From: Candidatus Azobacteroides sp.
Lineage (GTDB): Bacteria; Bacteroidota; Bacteroidia; Bacteroidales; WRGA01
Assembly: GCA_021201815.1 (NCBI GenBank)
Contig: JAJQEC010000058.1
Location: forward strand, 1-34,125
Direction: 5' to 3'
Length of the DNA: 34,125 bases
Within the stretch, counting starts at the first letter, position 1, and the number at the start of each line of letters is the position of its first letter. The notes beneath the pieces were generated by a model. The model did no database searches, was not told the origin of the DNA, and saw only the letters and a list, made by a program, of their open reading frames with translations. This document shows positions 7,063 to 16,048 of the stretch, one piece after another. The position numbers were made by a program, and so were the translations under genes.

Positions 7063-8481
7063 TTAAAAAGAAAAGTCTACCCCTGCGGAAAAAACTTTGT
7101 TTGTTCTTGAAAATACATCTGTCCCGGGATATTCTTTTGCGTAATCGGCAACTTCACGGGTATAATCCGAATAGGTGGTCCAGAAATACCCTACATTGAT
7201 TTTTACGGTCGGAGATACAAATACGCAGCCTCCCAGCCCAATCGTATAAGAATCCAGGGAAAAATTCAGGTCACTTTGATATTCGTCTTTCACACCATAA
7301 CGTGTGATCTGGAAACCTCCACTGACCAAAAACAACCGGTGTGGCTGAAATTCTATTCCTGCCAGGTACTCATTGGTACCTCCGTTTATATACCTTTGTT
7401 TTCCTCCGTCCATTTTAGCATCCGAGTCGAAAAAATGATGATACCCTGCACTTACCATGAGCTGGGGAAGTATTTTATAAGAAGCCCCCAGGGTAATTAA
7501 GGCCGGGATATCATGAGGAGTATTTACTCCATGCTTAAACATACCGGTATCATCTATCTTTGTTTTATTTTCGACATTCAAATTGGTTTTGAATTCATAT
7601 TTTGCACCGATATTCAATTTATCATAACTGAAATTTACTCCCAGGATAGGGGCAACACCCCAACCCGACTGGGAACAATCCAGATAGGCTCCTTCGTCTG
7701 AAGCTTTTCTTAATAGTTCCAGACTTGCCTGTTCCTGTAAATCCGTTGTTCCCATAATCGCCGTAGCCAATATATCTTTCGGACTTACCATGGCTCCGGT
7801 ATATCCGATGTCCGCAGAAGTCAGGTTTACTTTCAGATTACGAAGATGACCTTCATACCTGTTGTTGACAATATTCAGCCGGAACCCTCCGTATGCCGAG
7901 AATATCTCGTTTATTTTATAAACACCTCCTAATTGTGCGCCATAAATAAAAGACGATCCTCTCATATAGGCATCCAGCGAATAACGGTTTGCGGTTAAAT
8001 CGGAAGATAGCATTTGTCCTACATTGTTTATAATCCCGGGCGTAAGGGAAATTCCGGATTCAAAAGAGGGAAGTCCTTCATTAAAAGTAGCTTTACCACC
8101 TCCACCGACGATGGCTACATGAGCGATAACAGCCCAGTCTCCTGTGCGGTATACGCCAAAGACACTAGGGACTATCGGGGCAGAAGCTTTTCCTTCAAAT
8201 TCTTTTGTAGGGCTGTTTTCTGACATCATAAACGGTTCAAAGGTAGTTGTGATGGTTCTTGTCTGGAAAGCACTCTGATTATTCACTGAAAAATGAAATC
8301 CTTCGGATAATTTTATTACTCCTGCCGGATTGGTGTAGGCAGCGTCAATATCAGTCGACGCATCTCTCGATGGATTTCTTACAAAATGAGCACTTTGATT
8401 GGTATTGGTAAGCATTCCTCCTGCAAAAATTGCAGATACGTTTAGGGAAGCAATAACAATTGAGAGTTTAATTTTATTCAT
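7063..8481 (-). CDS. OmpP1/FadL/TodX-family outer-membrane transport protein
   Basis: This is a beta-barrel of the FadL family, whose members move hydrophobic compounds across the outer membrane. The chosen start gives 472 residues and places a signal peptide (MNKIKLSIVIASLNVSAIFA) at the N-terminus; an in-frame ATG nine codons upstream would bury it and overlaps the promoter -7 element. The mature protein begins with GGMLTNTNQSAHFVRNPSRD and then DIDAAYTNPAGV, the N-terminal hatch signature including the NPAG motif. Alternating strands run to a C-terminal aromatic residue (FSAGVDFSF), as expected for Bam-dependent insertion. The substrate is unknown. It is a single gene with its own promoter and terminator. 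Confidence 0.93.
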   Translation of the reverse strand: MNKIKLSIVIASLNVSAIFAGGMLTNTNQSAHFVRNPSRDASTDIDAAYTNPAGVIKLSEGFHFSVNNQSAFQTRTITTTFEPFMMSENSPTKEFEGKASAPIVPSVFGVYRTGDWAVIAHVAIVGGGGKATFNEGLPSFESGISLTPGIINNVGQMLSSDLTANRYSLDAYMRGSSFIYGAQLGGVYKINEIFSAYGGFRLNIVNNRYEGHLRNLKVNLTSADIGYTGAMVSPKDILATAIMGTTDLQEQASLELLRKASDEGAYLDCSQSGWGVAPILGVNFSYDKLNIGAKYEFKTNLNVENKTKIDDTGMFKHGVNTPHDIPALITLGASYKILPQLMVSAGYHHFFDSDAKMDGGKQRYINGGTNEYLAGIEFQPHRLFLVSGGFQITRYGVKDEYQSDLNFSLDSYTIGLGGCVFVSPTVKINVGYFWTTYSDYTREVADYAKEYPGTDVFSRTNKVFSAGVDFSF

Positions 8482-8505
8482 ATGGTTAATTTTTTTAACA
8501 GGCGG

Positions 8506-8537
8506 CAAAGGTATGTATTTTTTAGTTTCAAATGCAA
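8506..8537 (-). promoter_or_regulatory. Promoter of the OmpP1-type gene
   Basis: On the minus strand TTG (8535-8537), 21 bases, then TACCTTTG (8506-8513) match the Bacteroidetes consensus closely. The position supports translation starting at 8481 rather than at the upstream ATG at 8508. Confidence 0.65.
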
Positions 8538-8848
8538 GTATTTTTGAAACAATTCTTTGATTACTAGATAATTATTGCATAAACAACTATTTTTTAGATG
8601 ATGATTTGTCGCAAAAGAAAGGGATAGTTCTATGAGCTAAAATACTCTTGAAGAAAGATTTATTAAATCTTATCCGATTCCGGTTCTCAGAAAGATAATA
8701 ATGAAAGAAAGTCATGAAAAGGGAATAAAAAAACTTCTGATAATGTTTATTTCTTATCAGAAGTCCATATTCTTTTTTATTATGAAAGAAGGAGAGTATC
8801 CTACTTATTATTCAATAAAGGTGAAGAAATGAAGCCTTGTTTTCAATG
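8538..8848. other. Intergenic region between helicase end and porin promoter
   Basis: Apart from the helicase terminator at 8727-8764 I see nothing in this AT-rich stretch. The 84 bases between that terminator and the helicase stop codon carry no further clear signal. Confidence 0.5.
8727..8764 (-). terminator. Terminator of the DEAD-box helicase gene
   Basis: An 11-bp stem (ACTTCTGATAA with TTATCAGAAGT, 10-base loop) is followed on the minus strand by a run of seven T. It lies about 85 bases past the helicase stop. Confidence 0.8.
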
Positions 8849-10177
8849 TTAACTTTCCCGGATAATATCGCGGGCAATGGCTATTTTGTACTTTTTGCCT
8901 TTCATCTTTTCATCTTTAATATTCGACAGGAGTTTTTTGACAGCTTCTCTGCGGACAGCAGCAAATGAAATAAAGTCTTTGACTTCTATTAAGCCCAGCT
9001 CATTTTTATCCAGTTTTCCTTTTTGAAAAAAGAATCCGACAATATCACTTTTGTTCAGTTTATTTTTTTTACCACCACTTATATAAATAGTCCGGAATTC
9101 GGGATCATCCGGTAAAGGTTCATTCAGTGGTACAGCAAGTGTTTCCGTATCTTCCGGGATGTATTCAGGTACTTTGTCCTCCTTATATAATAAGATGTAA
9201 GCTGTTCCCGAATCATGCATACGTGCAGTCCGTCCGTTTCGGTGGGTAAATTCACTTTCTTTGGATGGCAGATGGTAATGGACTACATGTTTCATTTGAG
9301 GAATATCAAATCCCCGGGCAGCCAGGTCTGTTGTTACCAGGTAGTTCAGGCTGCCGTTCCTGAATCGGATCAGAATACGTTCGCGGTCGTCCTGGTCCAT
9401 TCCTCCGTGATAATATCCGGTCAGTATTCCTTTTTTATTCATGAAATCGCTTATCCGTTCTGCTACTTCCCGGTGATTGCAGAAAATAAGAGCCGGTTCG
9501 GAACGCAGCGAGCAGATAAACCGGAATAACATTTCGATTTTGTCTTTTTCCTCGGACAATATTAATTTAAGAGAAAGGTTATTTGTATCCTTCTGTTGGG
9601 TATAATCCAACACAAACGAAGATTGCATCCCGACGAAATCCGGGATATCCACATCTGAGGTAGCCGAAAGAAGAACTCTTTTCTCCAGATTGGGTAATTG
9701 GCTGATAATAGCGTTCATTTCCTCCTGAAAACCAAGTTGAAGAGATTTGTCAAATTCATCCAGTATTAATATTTTTATCTGATCTGTTTCAACCGATTTC
9801 CGTTCCAGATGATCGGTTATTCTGCCTGGAGTGCCGATTAATAAGGCCGGAGGATCTGTCAGATTTTTCAGTTCCGTCTCCATAGAGTGTCCACCGTAAC
9901 ATACATTTACCTTAAATCCGGTATTCATCTTTTTCCATACATGTTCTATCTGGATCGCTAACTCACGGGCAGGAACAATAACGAGGCATTGTACTCCTTT
10001 TATATCTTTATTTAATAATCCGAGGACAGGCAGGAGGAAGGCAATGGTTTTACCGGAACCCGTAGGAGAAAGCAAGAGGGTATTGGCACGTTCGGAGATT
10101 GCTTTCCGGGCTGCTACCTGCATTTTATTCAGGTGCTTTATTCCCAGATTTGAAAGGATATGGGTTTGTTCATTCAT
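8849..10177 (-). CDS. DEAD-box RNA helicase with DbpA-like C-terminal domain
   Basis: This protein of about 442 residues carries the superfamily 2 motifs in order: SPTGSGKT (I), PARELA (Ia), TPGR (Ib), LILDEFDKS (II, DEFD rather than DEAD), SAT (III), TDLAARGFDIP (V) and HRNGRTARM (VI). Its last 75 residues (from FRTIYISGGKKNKL to YKIAIARD) look like the DbpA RNA-recognition domain, which in DbpA binds 23S rRNA helix 92, so a role in large-subunit assembly is likely but inferred. I prefer the ATG at 10177 over 10186: a TATCTTTG promoter element ends only five bases before 10186, so the mRNA would begin at about that codon. Confidence 0.9.
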   Translation of the reverse strand: MNEQTHILSNLGIKHLNKMQVAARKAISERANTLLLSPTGSGKTIAFLLPVLGLLNKDIKGVQCLVIVPARELAIQIEHVWKKMNTGFKVNVCYGGHSMETELKNLTDPPALLIGTPGRITDHLERKSVETDQIKILILDEFDKSLQLGFQEEMNAIISQLPNLEKRVLLSATSDVDIPDFVGMQSSFVLDYTQQKDTNNLSLKLILSEEKDKIEMLFRFICSLRSEPALIFCNHREVAERISDFMNKKGILTGYYHGGMDQDDRERILIRFRNGSLNYLVTTDLAARGFDIPQMKHVVHYHLPSKESEFTHRNGRTARMHDSGTAYILLYKEDKVPEYIPEDTETLAVPLNEPLPDDPEFRTIYISGGKKNKLNKSDIVGFFFQKGKLDKNELGLIEVKDFISFAAVRREAVKKLLSNIKDEKMKGKKYKIAIARDIIRES

Positions 10178-10190
10178 TATATTCATATTG

Positions 10191-10198
10191 CAAAGATA
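10191..10198 (-). promoter_or_regulatory. Promoter element abutting the helicase start
   Basis: TATCTTTG on the minus strand matches TAnnTTTG. A transcript begun about 5-7 bases downstream would be leaderless for the ATG at 10186, or have a leader of about 7-9 bases for the ATG at 10177. Confidence 0.5.
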
Positions 10199-10395
10199 AG
10201 CGAGAATAAGTGTAGTAAAAATAATTATGGAAAAAGAGATGACTTTCGGAAAGAAAAATTAATGGTATGGAATGAACAAGTGGAGCTTTCACAGGATAAA
10301 ACGAGTGTTATTTAAATAAAATCAAATGCAATCAGGCAAATGTAAGCGATAAAAAAGCCCATCAGAAAAATACGTTCAGGAATTAAAAGAAAAAT

Positions 10396-10436
10396 AAGGT
10401 TAAAAGGAAAAGAGTTTCTCTTTTCCTTTTAACCTT
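10396..10436. terminator. Long hairpin terminator after the beta-barrel gene
   Basis: A perfect 18-bp inverted repeat (arms 10396-10413 and 10419-10436) encloses a loop of 5 bases, or 3 if the inner G-C pairs. The stem is purine-rich on one arm and contains T-runs. It lies 32 bases past the stop at 10469 on the minus strand. Confidence 0.8.
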
Positions 10437-10468
10437 CTATAGGATTACTGAAAAAGCTCGGGAAGGTA

Positions 10469-11176
10469 TTATTTTATAAAGGGAAGTTGATAGGAAACTC
10501 CTCCTTCAAGACGTAGTCCTGACCAATCTACCCGCACGTCTTTGTTCTGTTTTAACGTTGAGCCCATCTGGAAATCGTATCCTCCTGCTACATGGATTCC
10601 TATTCCATAGGGCAGCCTCAGATTTGCACCTACCCGGGGAAGGACGGAAAAGCCGGTTATATTCGAACCGGTCAGGTATTTATTATCCAGGCTTATAAAC
10701 TCATCATTTGTTTTAATATGACCTTTCACTTTTACATTTGTAAATGTAATCCCGGGAGAAACTTCTCCGTAAAAAGATAAATTGACCTTATTAACTGTTC
10801 CTATCTGATAGAAATGGTATCGATATAATAATCCTATCCGGTACGCGTTTAATGCTAATTTATTCATAATCTCCCCGGAGTAGTCGGAGTATGCAAGTTT
10901 TCCGGCGGTAGTGAGATAAGTAAAATCGGCTCCGGCTTCATGCTCCTGCATACCATAAATAACTGCTATGTGGTATGTCAGATAACCCGGAAAGTTGTCT
11001 ATTATGTCAATGTCGAGAGGATATTGCGTTTTAAGGGTATTCTGTAAATTAATAAGTTCTGTTTGCATGTCATCCATTTTATAATTTCCATATCCGACCG
11101 AATATTCGATCTTTATTTGTGATTGCACAGAAAACGGAAGCAGGCAGATAAAAAGGGCTACTATATAATTTTTCAT
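10469..11176 (-). CDS. Predicted outer-membrane beta-barrel protein
   Basis: This 235-residue protein starts with a signal peptide (MKNYIVALFICLLPFSVQS, cleavage probably before QIKIEY). The rest alternates short amphipathic strands with polar turns, such as LLYRYHFYQIG, LSFYGEVSPGITF and IGIHVAGGYDFQMGS, and ends in GGVSYQLPFIK, in keeping with a small 8-10-strand OmpA/OprF-like barrel without a periplasmic domain. I do not recognise a specific family. It begins 12 bases after the stop of the lipoprotein gene, so the two are probably co-transcribed and may act as a surface pair. A hairpin terminator follows. Confidence 0.75.
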   Translation of the reverse strand: MKNYIVALFICLLPFSVQSQIKIEYSVGYGNYKMDDMQTELINLQNTLKTQYPLDIDIIDNFPGYLTYHIAVIYGMQEHEAGADFTYLTTAGKLAYSDYSGEIMNKLALNAYRIGLLYRYHFYQIGTVNKVNLSFYGEVSPGITFTNVKVKGHIKTNDEFISLDNKYLTGSNITGFSVLPRVGANLRLPYGIGIHVAGGYDFQMGSTLKQNKDVRVDWSGLRLEGGVSYQLPFIK

Positions 11177-11188
11177 AAATTCAGGATG

Positions 11189-13072
11189 TTATTTTATGAT
11201 GTTGATATAATAATCGTAAATAATCAGATGGTTATTCATGAGGCGGAAATAATAATTGTAATAAATAGGATTTATGATTATTTTGAATATCGTTTTATCA
11301 TACGAGTGATTCAGTATATTCAATTGGGCGTTTTCTTCGAAATTTTTATCCGAATATAGTATGTTGCCTGTAAACGGGTCAAAACAAATAAATTCTCCTT
11401 CAATTGTGGCAATTTTATTTAAAGAAGGAACTTCAAAAACCGAAAAATAATTATCCATGCTTTGCATAATTACATGTTCCGGTGTTTTCGGGTTGAAAAC
11501 AATATTTTTGACACGGCTATTGGTTTGGTATGTGATGAGATCAAAATTCCCGTTTTCGTAGTGATACAATTTATACCATGCATCATTCAGGCGCAGATAA
11601 TTGAAAATATATTTTCCATCTGCGGATATTACCGGTCTGAAATCTGTTTTTGTATCTTCTATCTGGTTATTTAATAAGGAACCGGTATTTACATCATAAA
11701 TTCTATTCGTACGCCGGTCATTATTGTTTATAATAATTTTGTCATCATCCGTTAGGAAAAATACAGGAAAAGCATCCGTATTAAAGCTGCCCAACCATTT
11801 TTTTAATGTGTAATCGGCATATACATGAATGATCGCAATATCACTGGAATTATTATGCCTGTAATGAATGGCCACCTTGCCACTTGTCGGAGCGGTCGTA
11901 AATTCAGATGTATAAAAAGGATATATATTGCCGAAACCGGTATTTTGTATCACATTTAAATTGTCTTTATCATACGCTCGGAACCCGAAAGAATCCCTGC
12001 TCGGACGCATAGCCAGAATATAATCATGTTTTATATCTGCGGCAAACCAGATGTTTCCTGCATACGGTTCATACGTTTCACCAAAAAAAGATTCTTCGAA
12101 ATAGTTGATTATTCCGGAATATGTTGCATAATCCTCAAAAGGAGCATCCACAGGAAGAATATATATTTCGTAATATTGTGTATCGGACATAGGGAAGACA
12201 GGCCGGGAAACCAGGCCTTCACTTTCGTTCACGGGAATATATACTACTTCATCTTTCCATTTCAACACATATTTACAGAGGATATCATTCGGATTATTCC
12301 ATTTTATTCTGAGTTTAAAAGACTCCGAAGAACCGGTGGAAAACATATTGCTTGTAAATTCATTGTACTTAACGGTATAAAAATCTTCTTTAGGTGTTAT
12401 CTGCTCTGATTGATAGGTGGTTACTATTTTAAAAGTTTTACTGCCGTAGACATAATTGCGATCTGTATAGGAGGTAATGTCCGGATCACTGATTTCTTCG
12501 ACGAATATTTCTTCTCCATTGTCATAATAGAATATGCTGTAACTTGCCACATCCGTTCCTTCCAGTTGAGGTTTTTCCCAATATAATTCCAGGTGTTTAT
12601 CGTTGCTGATACGTTGTTTTATATTTAACTTTATATCCGGACTTACATATTTAATCGGGTAATAAAATTCAAAATTCTTCTTTTCACCCCCCAGTATTTC
12701 GGCTAAACTTCCGGTTCCTGATGTGAGGGTGATGTTGAGTTTTAATTTTGATGTTGTATTTTTGGGAATATCATCCGGGGTCAGGAAAATCTTACTTTCC
12801 GAATGGTTAATCGGTTGATTATTTAAATAGAACTCTGTCGATATGATTTCTCCGGCAGAAGTATTCAACATATAGGATAGGCTTGTCGGAGCATAGATAT
12901 ATATTGTTTCTCCTTCAGGAATATCGGCTAAATTATAAGTTATATTTATTTCCTCTTCAGGGGGAATAAGGGTATGATAATTCATTTCATCATTCTGATA
13001 TTCACAGGCGTAGAGCAAAAGCAGGCTCAGACTAAAAGTAATTTTTAGTGCGTAGGTGGAAAAATAGTTCAT
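11189..13072 (-). CDS. Large lipoprotein with Fn3-like and propeller-like regions
   Basis: This 627-residue protein has a lipoprotein signal peptide with lipobox LLYAC (lipidated Cys23). From about residue 150 to 330 it holds two fibronectin-III-like segments (KHLELYWEKPQLEGTDVASY and LRIKWNNPNDILCKYVLKW, each with the W...P...Y pattern). From about 345 to 600 come repeated short blades ending in loops such as FFLTDDDKIIINNNDRRT, SADGKYIFNY and FNPKTPEHVIMQSMD, which suggest a beta-propeller. The domain calls are by eye. The protein is Tyr/Asn/Ile-rich and its gene is AT-rich compared with its neighbours. It leads a two-gene unit with the downstream beta-barrel gene. The function is unknown; surface binding or scaffolding would fit. 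No polysaccharide-utilisation genes are near. Confidence 0.75.
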   Translation of the reverse strand: MNYFSTYALKITFSLSLLLLYACEYQNDEMNYHTLIPPEEEINITYNLADIPEGETIYIYAPTSLSYMLNTSAGEIISTEFYLNNQPINHSESKIFLTPDDIPKNTTSKLKLNITLTSGTGSLAEILGGEKKNFEFYYPIKYVSPDIKLNIKQRISNDKHLELYWEKPQLEGTDVASYSIFYYDNGEEIFVEEISDPDITSYTDRNYVYGSKTFKIVTTYQSEQITPKEDFYTVKYNEFTSNMFSTGSSESFKLRIKWNNPNDILCKYVLKWKDEVVYIPVNESEGLVSRPVFPMSDTQYYEIYILPVDAPFEDYATYSGIINYFEESFFGETYEPYAGNIWFAADIKHDYILAMRPSRDSFGFRAYDKDNLNVIQNTGFGNIYPFYTSEFTTAPTSGKVAIHYRHNNSSDIAIIHVYADYTLKKWLGSFNTDAFPVFFLTDDDKIIINNNDRRTNRIYDVNTGSLLNNQIEDTKTDFRPVISADGKYIFNYLRLNDAWYKLYHYENGNFDLITYQTNSRVKNIVFNPKTPEHVIMQSMDNYFSVFEVPSLNKIATIEGEFICFDPFTGNILYSDKNFEENAQLNILNHSYDKTIFKIIINPIYYNYYFRLMNNHLIIYDYYINIIK

Positions 13073-13204
13073 CGGATGGTTTAAGTTGAAAATAATTCGG
13101 TTTTAAGTTTGCTGTTTAAAATTCTAAAAGAATTTGATAATTTTTGGACAAAAGGAATAAAGATAGCCTACCAGAACAAATAAAGTATATATTTATTATT
13201 TATA

Positions 13205-13239
13205 AAAAAAGCACCTACAATGTTTTGTACGTGCTTTTT
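13205..13239 (-). terminator. Terminator of the tRNA-Met gene
   Basis: AAAAAGCAC and GTGCTTTTT form a 9-bp stem, extended after one C-C mismatch by TACAA/TTGTA. On the minus strand it is followed by a T-run and starts one base after the mature tRNA 3' end. Confidence 0.8.
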
Positions 13240-13240
13240 G

Positions 13241-13314
13241 TAGCGGGACGGGGACTTGAACCCCGGACCTCATGATTATGAATCATGCGCTCTAACCAGC
13301 TGAGCTATCCCGCC
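13241..13314 (-). tRNA. tRNA-Met (anticodon CAT), probably elongator
   Basis: The 74-base gene folds into a full cloverleaf. The acceptor stem is GGCGGGA with TCCCGCT and discriminator A. The D-arm is AGCTCAGCTGGTTAGAGC, and the anticodon stem-loop is CATGA-TTCATAA-TCATG with anticodon CAT. The variable loop is AGGTC, and the T-arm contains GGGTTCAAGTCCCC. The anticodon-arm context (GCRCAT...ATCATG) resembles elongator tRNA-Met more than tRNA-Ile2 or initiator tRNA, which has a C-A mismatch at the acceptor end. The 3' CCA is not encoded. It is flanked by a strong promoter and a terminator of its own. Confidence 0.95.
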
Positions 13315-13328
13315 GTGGTAAAGCGGTG

Positions 13329-13358
13329 CAAAGGTAATATTTTTATGTAAACTGCCAA
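13329..13358 (-). promoter_or_regulatory. tRNA-Met promoter
   Basis: On the minus strand TTG (13356-13358), 19 bases, then TACCTTTG (13329-13336) sit just upstream of the tRNA 5' end (13314). Confidence 0.65.
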
Positions 13359-13448
13359 AAAAATAATATAAAATAAAAATATTTTACATACAATAATCTT
13401 ATTTTCAGCGTTATATTTTCAAGGGAATTCTCCAACAAAATAAGTCGG

Positions 13449-13479
13449 TTGGTAGGTTGTAAAAATATGTGCATATTTG
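13449..13479 (+). promoter_or_regulatory. Candidate mltG promoter
   Basis: TTG (13449-13451), 20 bases, then CATATTTG (13472-13479), one mismatch from TAnnTTTG. It overlaps the first in-frame ATG at 13477, which supports the internal start at 13522. Confidence 0.45.
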
Positions 13480-13521
13480 TTACTTCATTTATTCCTTACT
13501 AAAAACAACTTATTATCAGCA

Positions 13522-14559
13522 ATGGCACTGACCAGAAAAGCAAAAATACTTGGGGTTGCAGGCATTATGTTTGTTCTGCTTGCTCTTATAATTTCCGGTG
13601 GATATTATTATTTTTATAAAAAGAGTAATTTCTTTCCGGAAAAAACCGTATATATATATGTGTATCCGAATATGACTTTTGACAGGCTTATGGATCAGCT
13701 AAAAGAATCCGGTATGGTAGATGAAGGTTCTTTTCAGGAACTGGCAAAGTGGAAAAAGTATGACCGAAATATGAAAGTCGGACGGTATGCGGTAAAACCG
13801 GAAATGAGTAATTCCGATTTATTAAAGATCCTTATTGCTGGCAGGCAAACTCCTTTGCAGGTAAAATTCAATAATATCCGTACAGTGCCTCAGTTTGCCG
13901 GACGAATTGCATCCCAGCTAATGGCAGATTCTCTTAGTTTTCTGCACACTTTTCAGGATGAAAAGTTTATCGAAAGCCTAGGTTTTACGCAGGAAACACT
14001 GCCGGCTATGTTTATTCCGAATACGTATGAGTTATACTGGACTACTTCTCCTGAAAAATTCTGTGAAAGGATGAAAGCTGAATTTGACCGGTTCTGGAAT
14101 GAGGAACGCCGGAATAAAGCAAAAGAAATCGGTCTGACACCCGTTGAAGTAAGTACACTGGCTTCTATTGTCGAAGAAGAAACCAATAAAACAGATGAAT
14201 TTCCTATTGTTGCCGGGTTATACATAAACCGGTTGAAAACCGGCATGATGCTACAGGCTGACCCTACCGTAAAGTACGCCGTGGGAGACTTTTCTTTACG
14301 GAGGGTATTGAATGTGCATCTGGCAAAAGAGTCACCTTATAATACCTATCGGAATTATGGCTTACCCCCCGGGCCGATCCGCTTTCCGTCGATTCAGGTA
14401 ATTGATGCGGTATTGAATTATACCCATCATAATTATATTTATATGTGTGCAAAAGAAGATTTGTCCGGCAGGCACAATTTTGCTATGACAGGAGCCCAGC
14501 ATGCGGCCAACCGGGCAAAATATACGGCTGCATTAAATAAGCTGGGTATATACCGGTAG
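13522..14559 (+). CDS. mltG: Endolytic murein transglycosylase (YceG/MltG)
   Basis: This 345-residue inner-membrane protein cleaves nascent glycan strands and thereby limits their length. I start it at MALTRKAK; an upstream in-frame ATG at 13477 would put 15 residues before the cytoplasmic stretch and lies within the probable promoter. A single membrane anchor (ILGVAGIMFVLLALIISGG) is followed by a LysM-like segment and the catalytic YceG domain. The domain contains ASIVEEETNKTDEFPIVAGL with the catalytic Glu in the first EEE cluster, LQADPTVKYA, and SPYNTYRNYGLPPGPI. It ends only two bases before the convergent radA stop codon, with no hairpin between them. Confidence 0.94.
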   Translation: MALTRKAKILGVAGIMFVLLALIISGGYYYFYKKSNFFPEKTVYIYVYPNMTFDRLMDQLKESGMVDEGSFQELAKWKKYDRNMKVGRYAVKPEMSNSDLLKILIAGRQTPLQVKFNNIRTVPQFAGRIASQLMADSLSFLHTFQDEKFIESLGFTQETLPAMFIPNTYELYWTTSPEKFCERMKAEFDRFWNEERRNKAKEIGLTPVEVSTLASIVEEETNKTDEFPIVAGLYINRLKTGMMLQADPTVKYAVGDFSLRRVLNVHLAKESPYNTYRNYGLPPGPIRFPSIQVIDAVLNYTHHNYIYMCAKEDLSGRHNFAMTGAQHAANRAKYTAALNKLGIYR

Positions 14560-14561
14560 GA

Positions 14562-15935
14562 TTAACCGAATAAGTGCCTGAATGCTTCTTCTACTTTTTT
14601 AGCTGAAACAATTTCTATGTTTACTTTTTTCCGGTCAAAGCCTTTCAGGTTATTAGCCGGAATGATGATCCGGTTGAAACCCAGTTTCTCCGCTTCCTGA
14701 ATCCGTTGTTCAATCCGGTTTACCGGACGGATTTCTCCGGACAATCCGATTTCTCCGGCAAGGCAGACACTCTTTTCCAGCGCAATATCCATGCTGGAGG
14801 ATAGTACAGCACTAATAACAGCCAGGTCAATGGCCGGGTCATTTACCCTTATTCCTCCGGCAATATTCAGAAAAACATCTTTCTGAGCCAGTTTAAAACC
14901 GGCACGCTTTTCCAGCACAGCAAGAAGCATATTCATCCGCCGGATATCAAACCCGGTCGCAGAGCGTTGGGGGGTGCCGTAAGCTGCCGTACTCACCAGT
15001 GACTGGGTTTCGATCAGGAAAGGACGTACTCCCTCAATAGCAGAAGCAATGGCCACACCACTCAATCCTTCATGTTCCTGTGAGAAGAGGAGTTCGGATG
15101 GGTTGTTTACCTGTCTTAAACCATCTTGTCTCATCTCATAGATACCCAGTTCCGCAGTACTTCCGAAGCGGTTTTTAATAGAGCGGAGAATCCGGTACAG
15201 GTAATGCTGGTCACCTTCAAATTGCAGCACCGTATCTACAATATGTTCAAGGATTTTCGGACCGGCAATGCTTCCTTCTTTATTGATATGTCCGATAAGA
15301 ATAACCGGTGTACCGGTTTGCTTAGCGAATTTAAGAATGGAGGCAGCACATTCTCTTACTTGGGAAATGCTTCCCGGGGAAGATTCGATTGCCTCACTGT
15401 AAACCGTCTGGATAGAATCGATAATAACCAGTTCGGGTTGTACTTCTTTGATATGGGTATAAATTTCTTCCAGTAACGTTTCGCAGACAATATAACAATG
15501 GGAAGCTTCCTGTTTGCTTAGTCGGTCTGCTCTTAGTTTTAGCTGCCTGGCACTTTCCTCACCGGAAATATATAATGTTTTTTTCTCCGTGAGTTGAATA
15601 ACCGTCTGGAGGATCAATGTGGATTTTCCGATGCCCGGTTCTCCCCCTAACAGTACCATGGAACCCGGCACTAAGCCTCCTCCAAGTACCCGGTTAAATT
15701 CTTCATCCTTCAGATTGATCCGGATTTCATCGGTTGTTGTAATTTCATTTAAAAGGATCGGTTTAATTTTGTCCCCGGAAAAGCCTGCGCCTGCTTTTGC
15801 CGGAGTTGAAACTGTTTTGCTGACGATCTCTTCTATAAAGGTATTCCATTCTCCACATCCGGGACAACGTCCGATCCACTTCGGAGAATCAGCGCCGCAG
15901 TTTTTACAGAAAAAGACGGTTTTATTTTTTGCCAT
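14562..15935 (-). CDS. radA: DNA repair protein RadA
   Basis: This 457-residue RecA-like ATPase promotes branch migration in recombination. It has an N-terminal four-cysteine zinc finger (CKNCGADSPKWIGRCPGCGEW), Walker A GGEPGIGKST (residues 97-106), Walker B LVIIDSIQTV, the RadA-specific KNRFG motif (IKNRFGS) and a C-terminal Lon-protease-like domain (VFLNIAGGIRVNDPAIDLAV, CLAGEIGLSGEIRPV). The length is typical. It is expressed from a promoter at about 16049-16079, with a leader of about 110 bases that is mostly occupied by a 24-bp inverted repeat ending 19 bases before the start codon. Confidence 0.96.
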   Translation of the reverse strand: MAKNKTVFFCKNCGADSPKWIGRCPGCGEWNTFIEEIVSKTVSTPAKAGAGFSGDKIKPILLNEITTTDEIRINLKDEEFNRVLGGGLVPGSMVLLGGEPGIGKSTLILQTVIQLTEKKTLYISGEESARQLKLRADRLSKQEASHCYIVCETLLEEIYTHIKEVQPELVIIDSIQTVYSEAIESSPGSISQVRECAASILKFAKQTGTPVILIGHINKEGSIAGPKILEHIVDTVLQFEGDQHYLYRILRSIKNRFGSTAELGIYEMRQDGLRQVNNPSELLFSQEHEGLSGVAIASAIEGVRPFLIETQSLVSTAAYGTPQRSATGFDIRRMNMLLAVLEKRAGFKLAQKDVFLNIAGGIRVNDPAIDLAVISAVLSSSMDIALEKSVCLAGEIGLSGEIRPVNRIEQRIQEAEKLGFNRIIIPANNLKGFDRKKVNIEIVSAKKVEEAFRHLFG

Positions 15936-15953
15936 ATAGTTTTCAGAAAAGTA

Positions 15954-16034
15954 AAAAGTAAAAGATAAAAAGTAAAAGTTGCTGGCAACAATATACCTAT
16001 ATATGTTACTTTTTACTTTTTATCTTTTACTTTT
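15954..16034. repeat. Perfect 24-bp A/T-rich inverted repeat in the radA leader
   Basis: Arms 15954-15977 and 16011-16034 are exact reverse complements made of AAGTAAAA and GATAAAA blocks. The 33-base spacer contains the small dyad GTTGCTGGCAAC. The same kind of AGTAAAA-rich intergenic repeat is common in Bacteroidetes (from memory). Confidence 0.9.
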
Positions 16035-16048
16035 CAGGATTATTACTA

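Noticed and set aside
7063..8508. Upstream ATG at 8508 as start of the OmpP1-type protein
   Set aside because: It overlaps the -7 promoter element and would put nine residues before a well-formed signal peptide.
13241..13314. tRNA-Met gene as an integration site
   Set aside because: No integrase gene or partial tRNA duplicate lies near it; the only integrase is about 8 kb away in another context.
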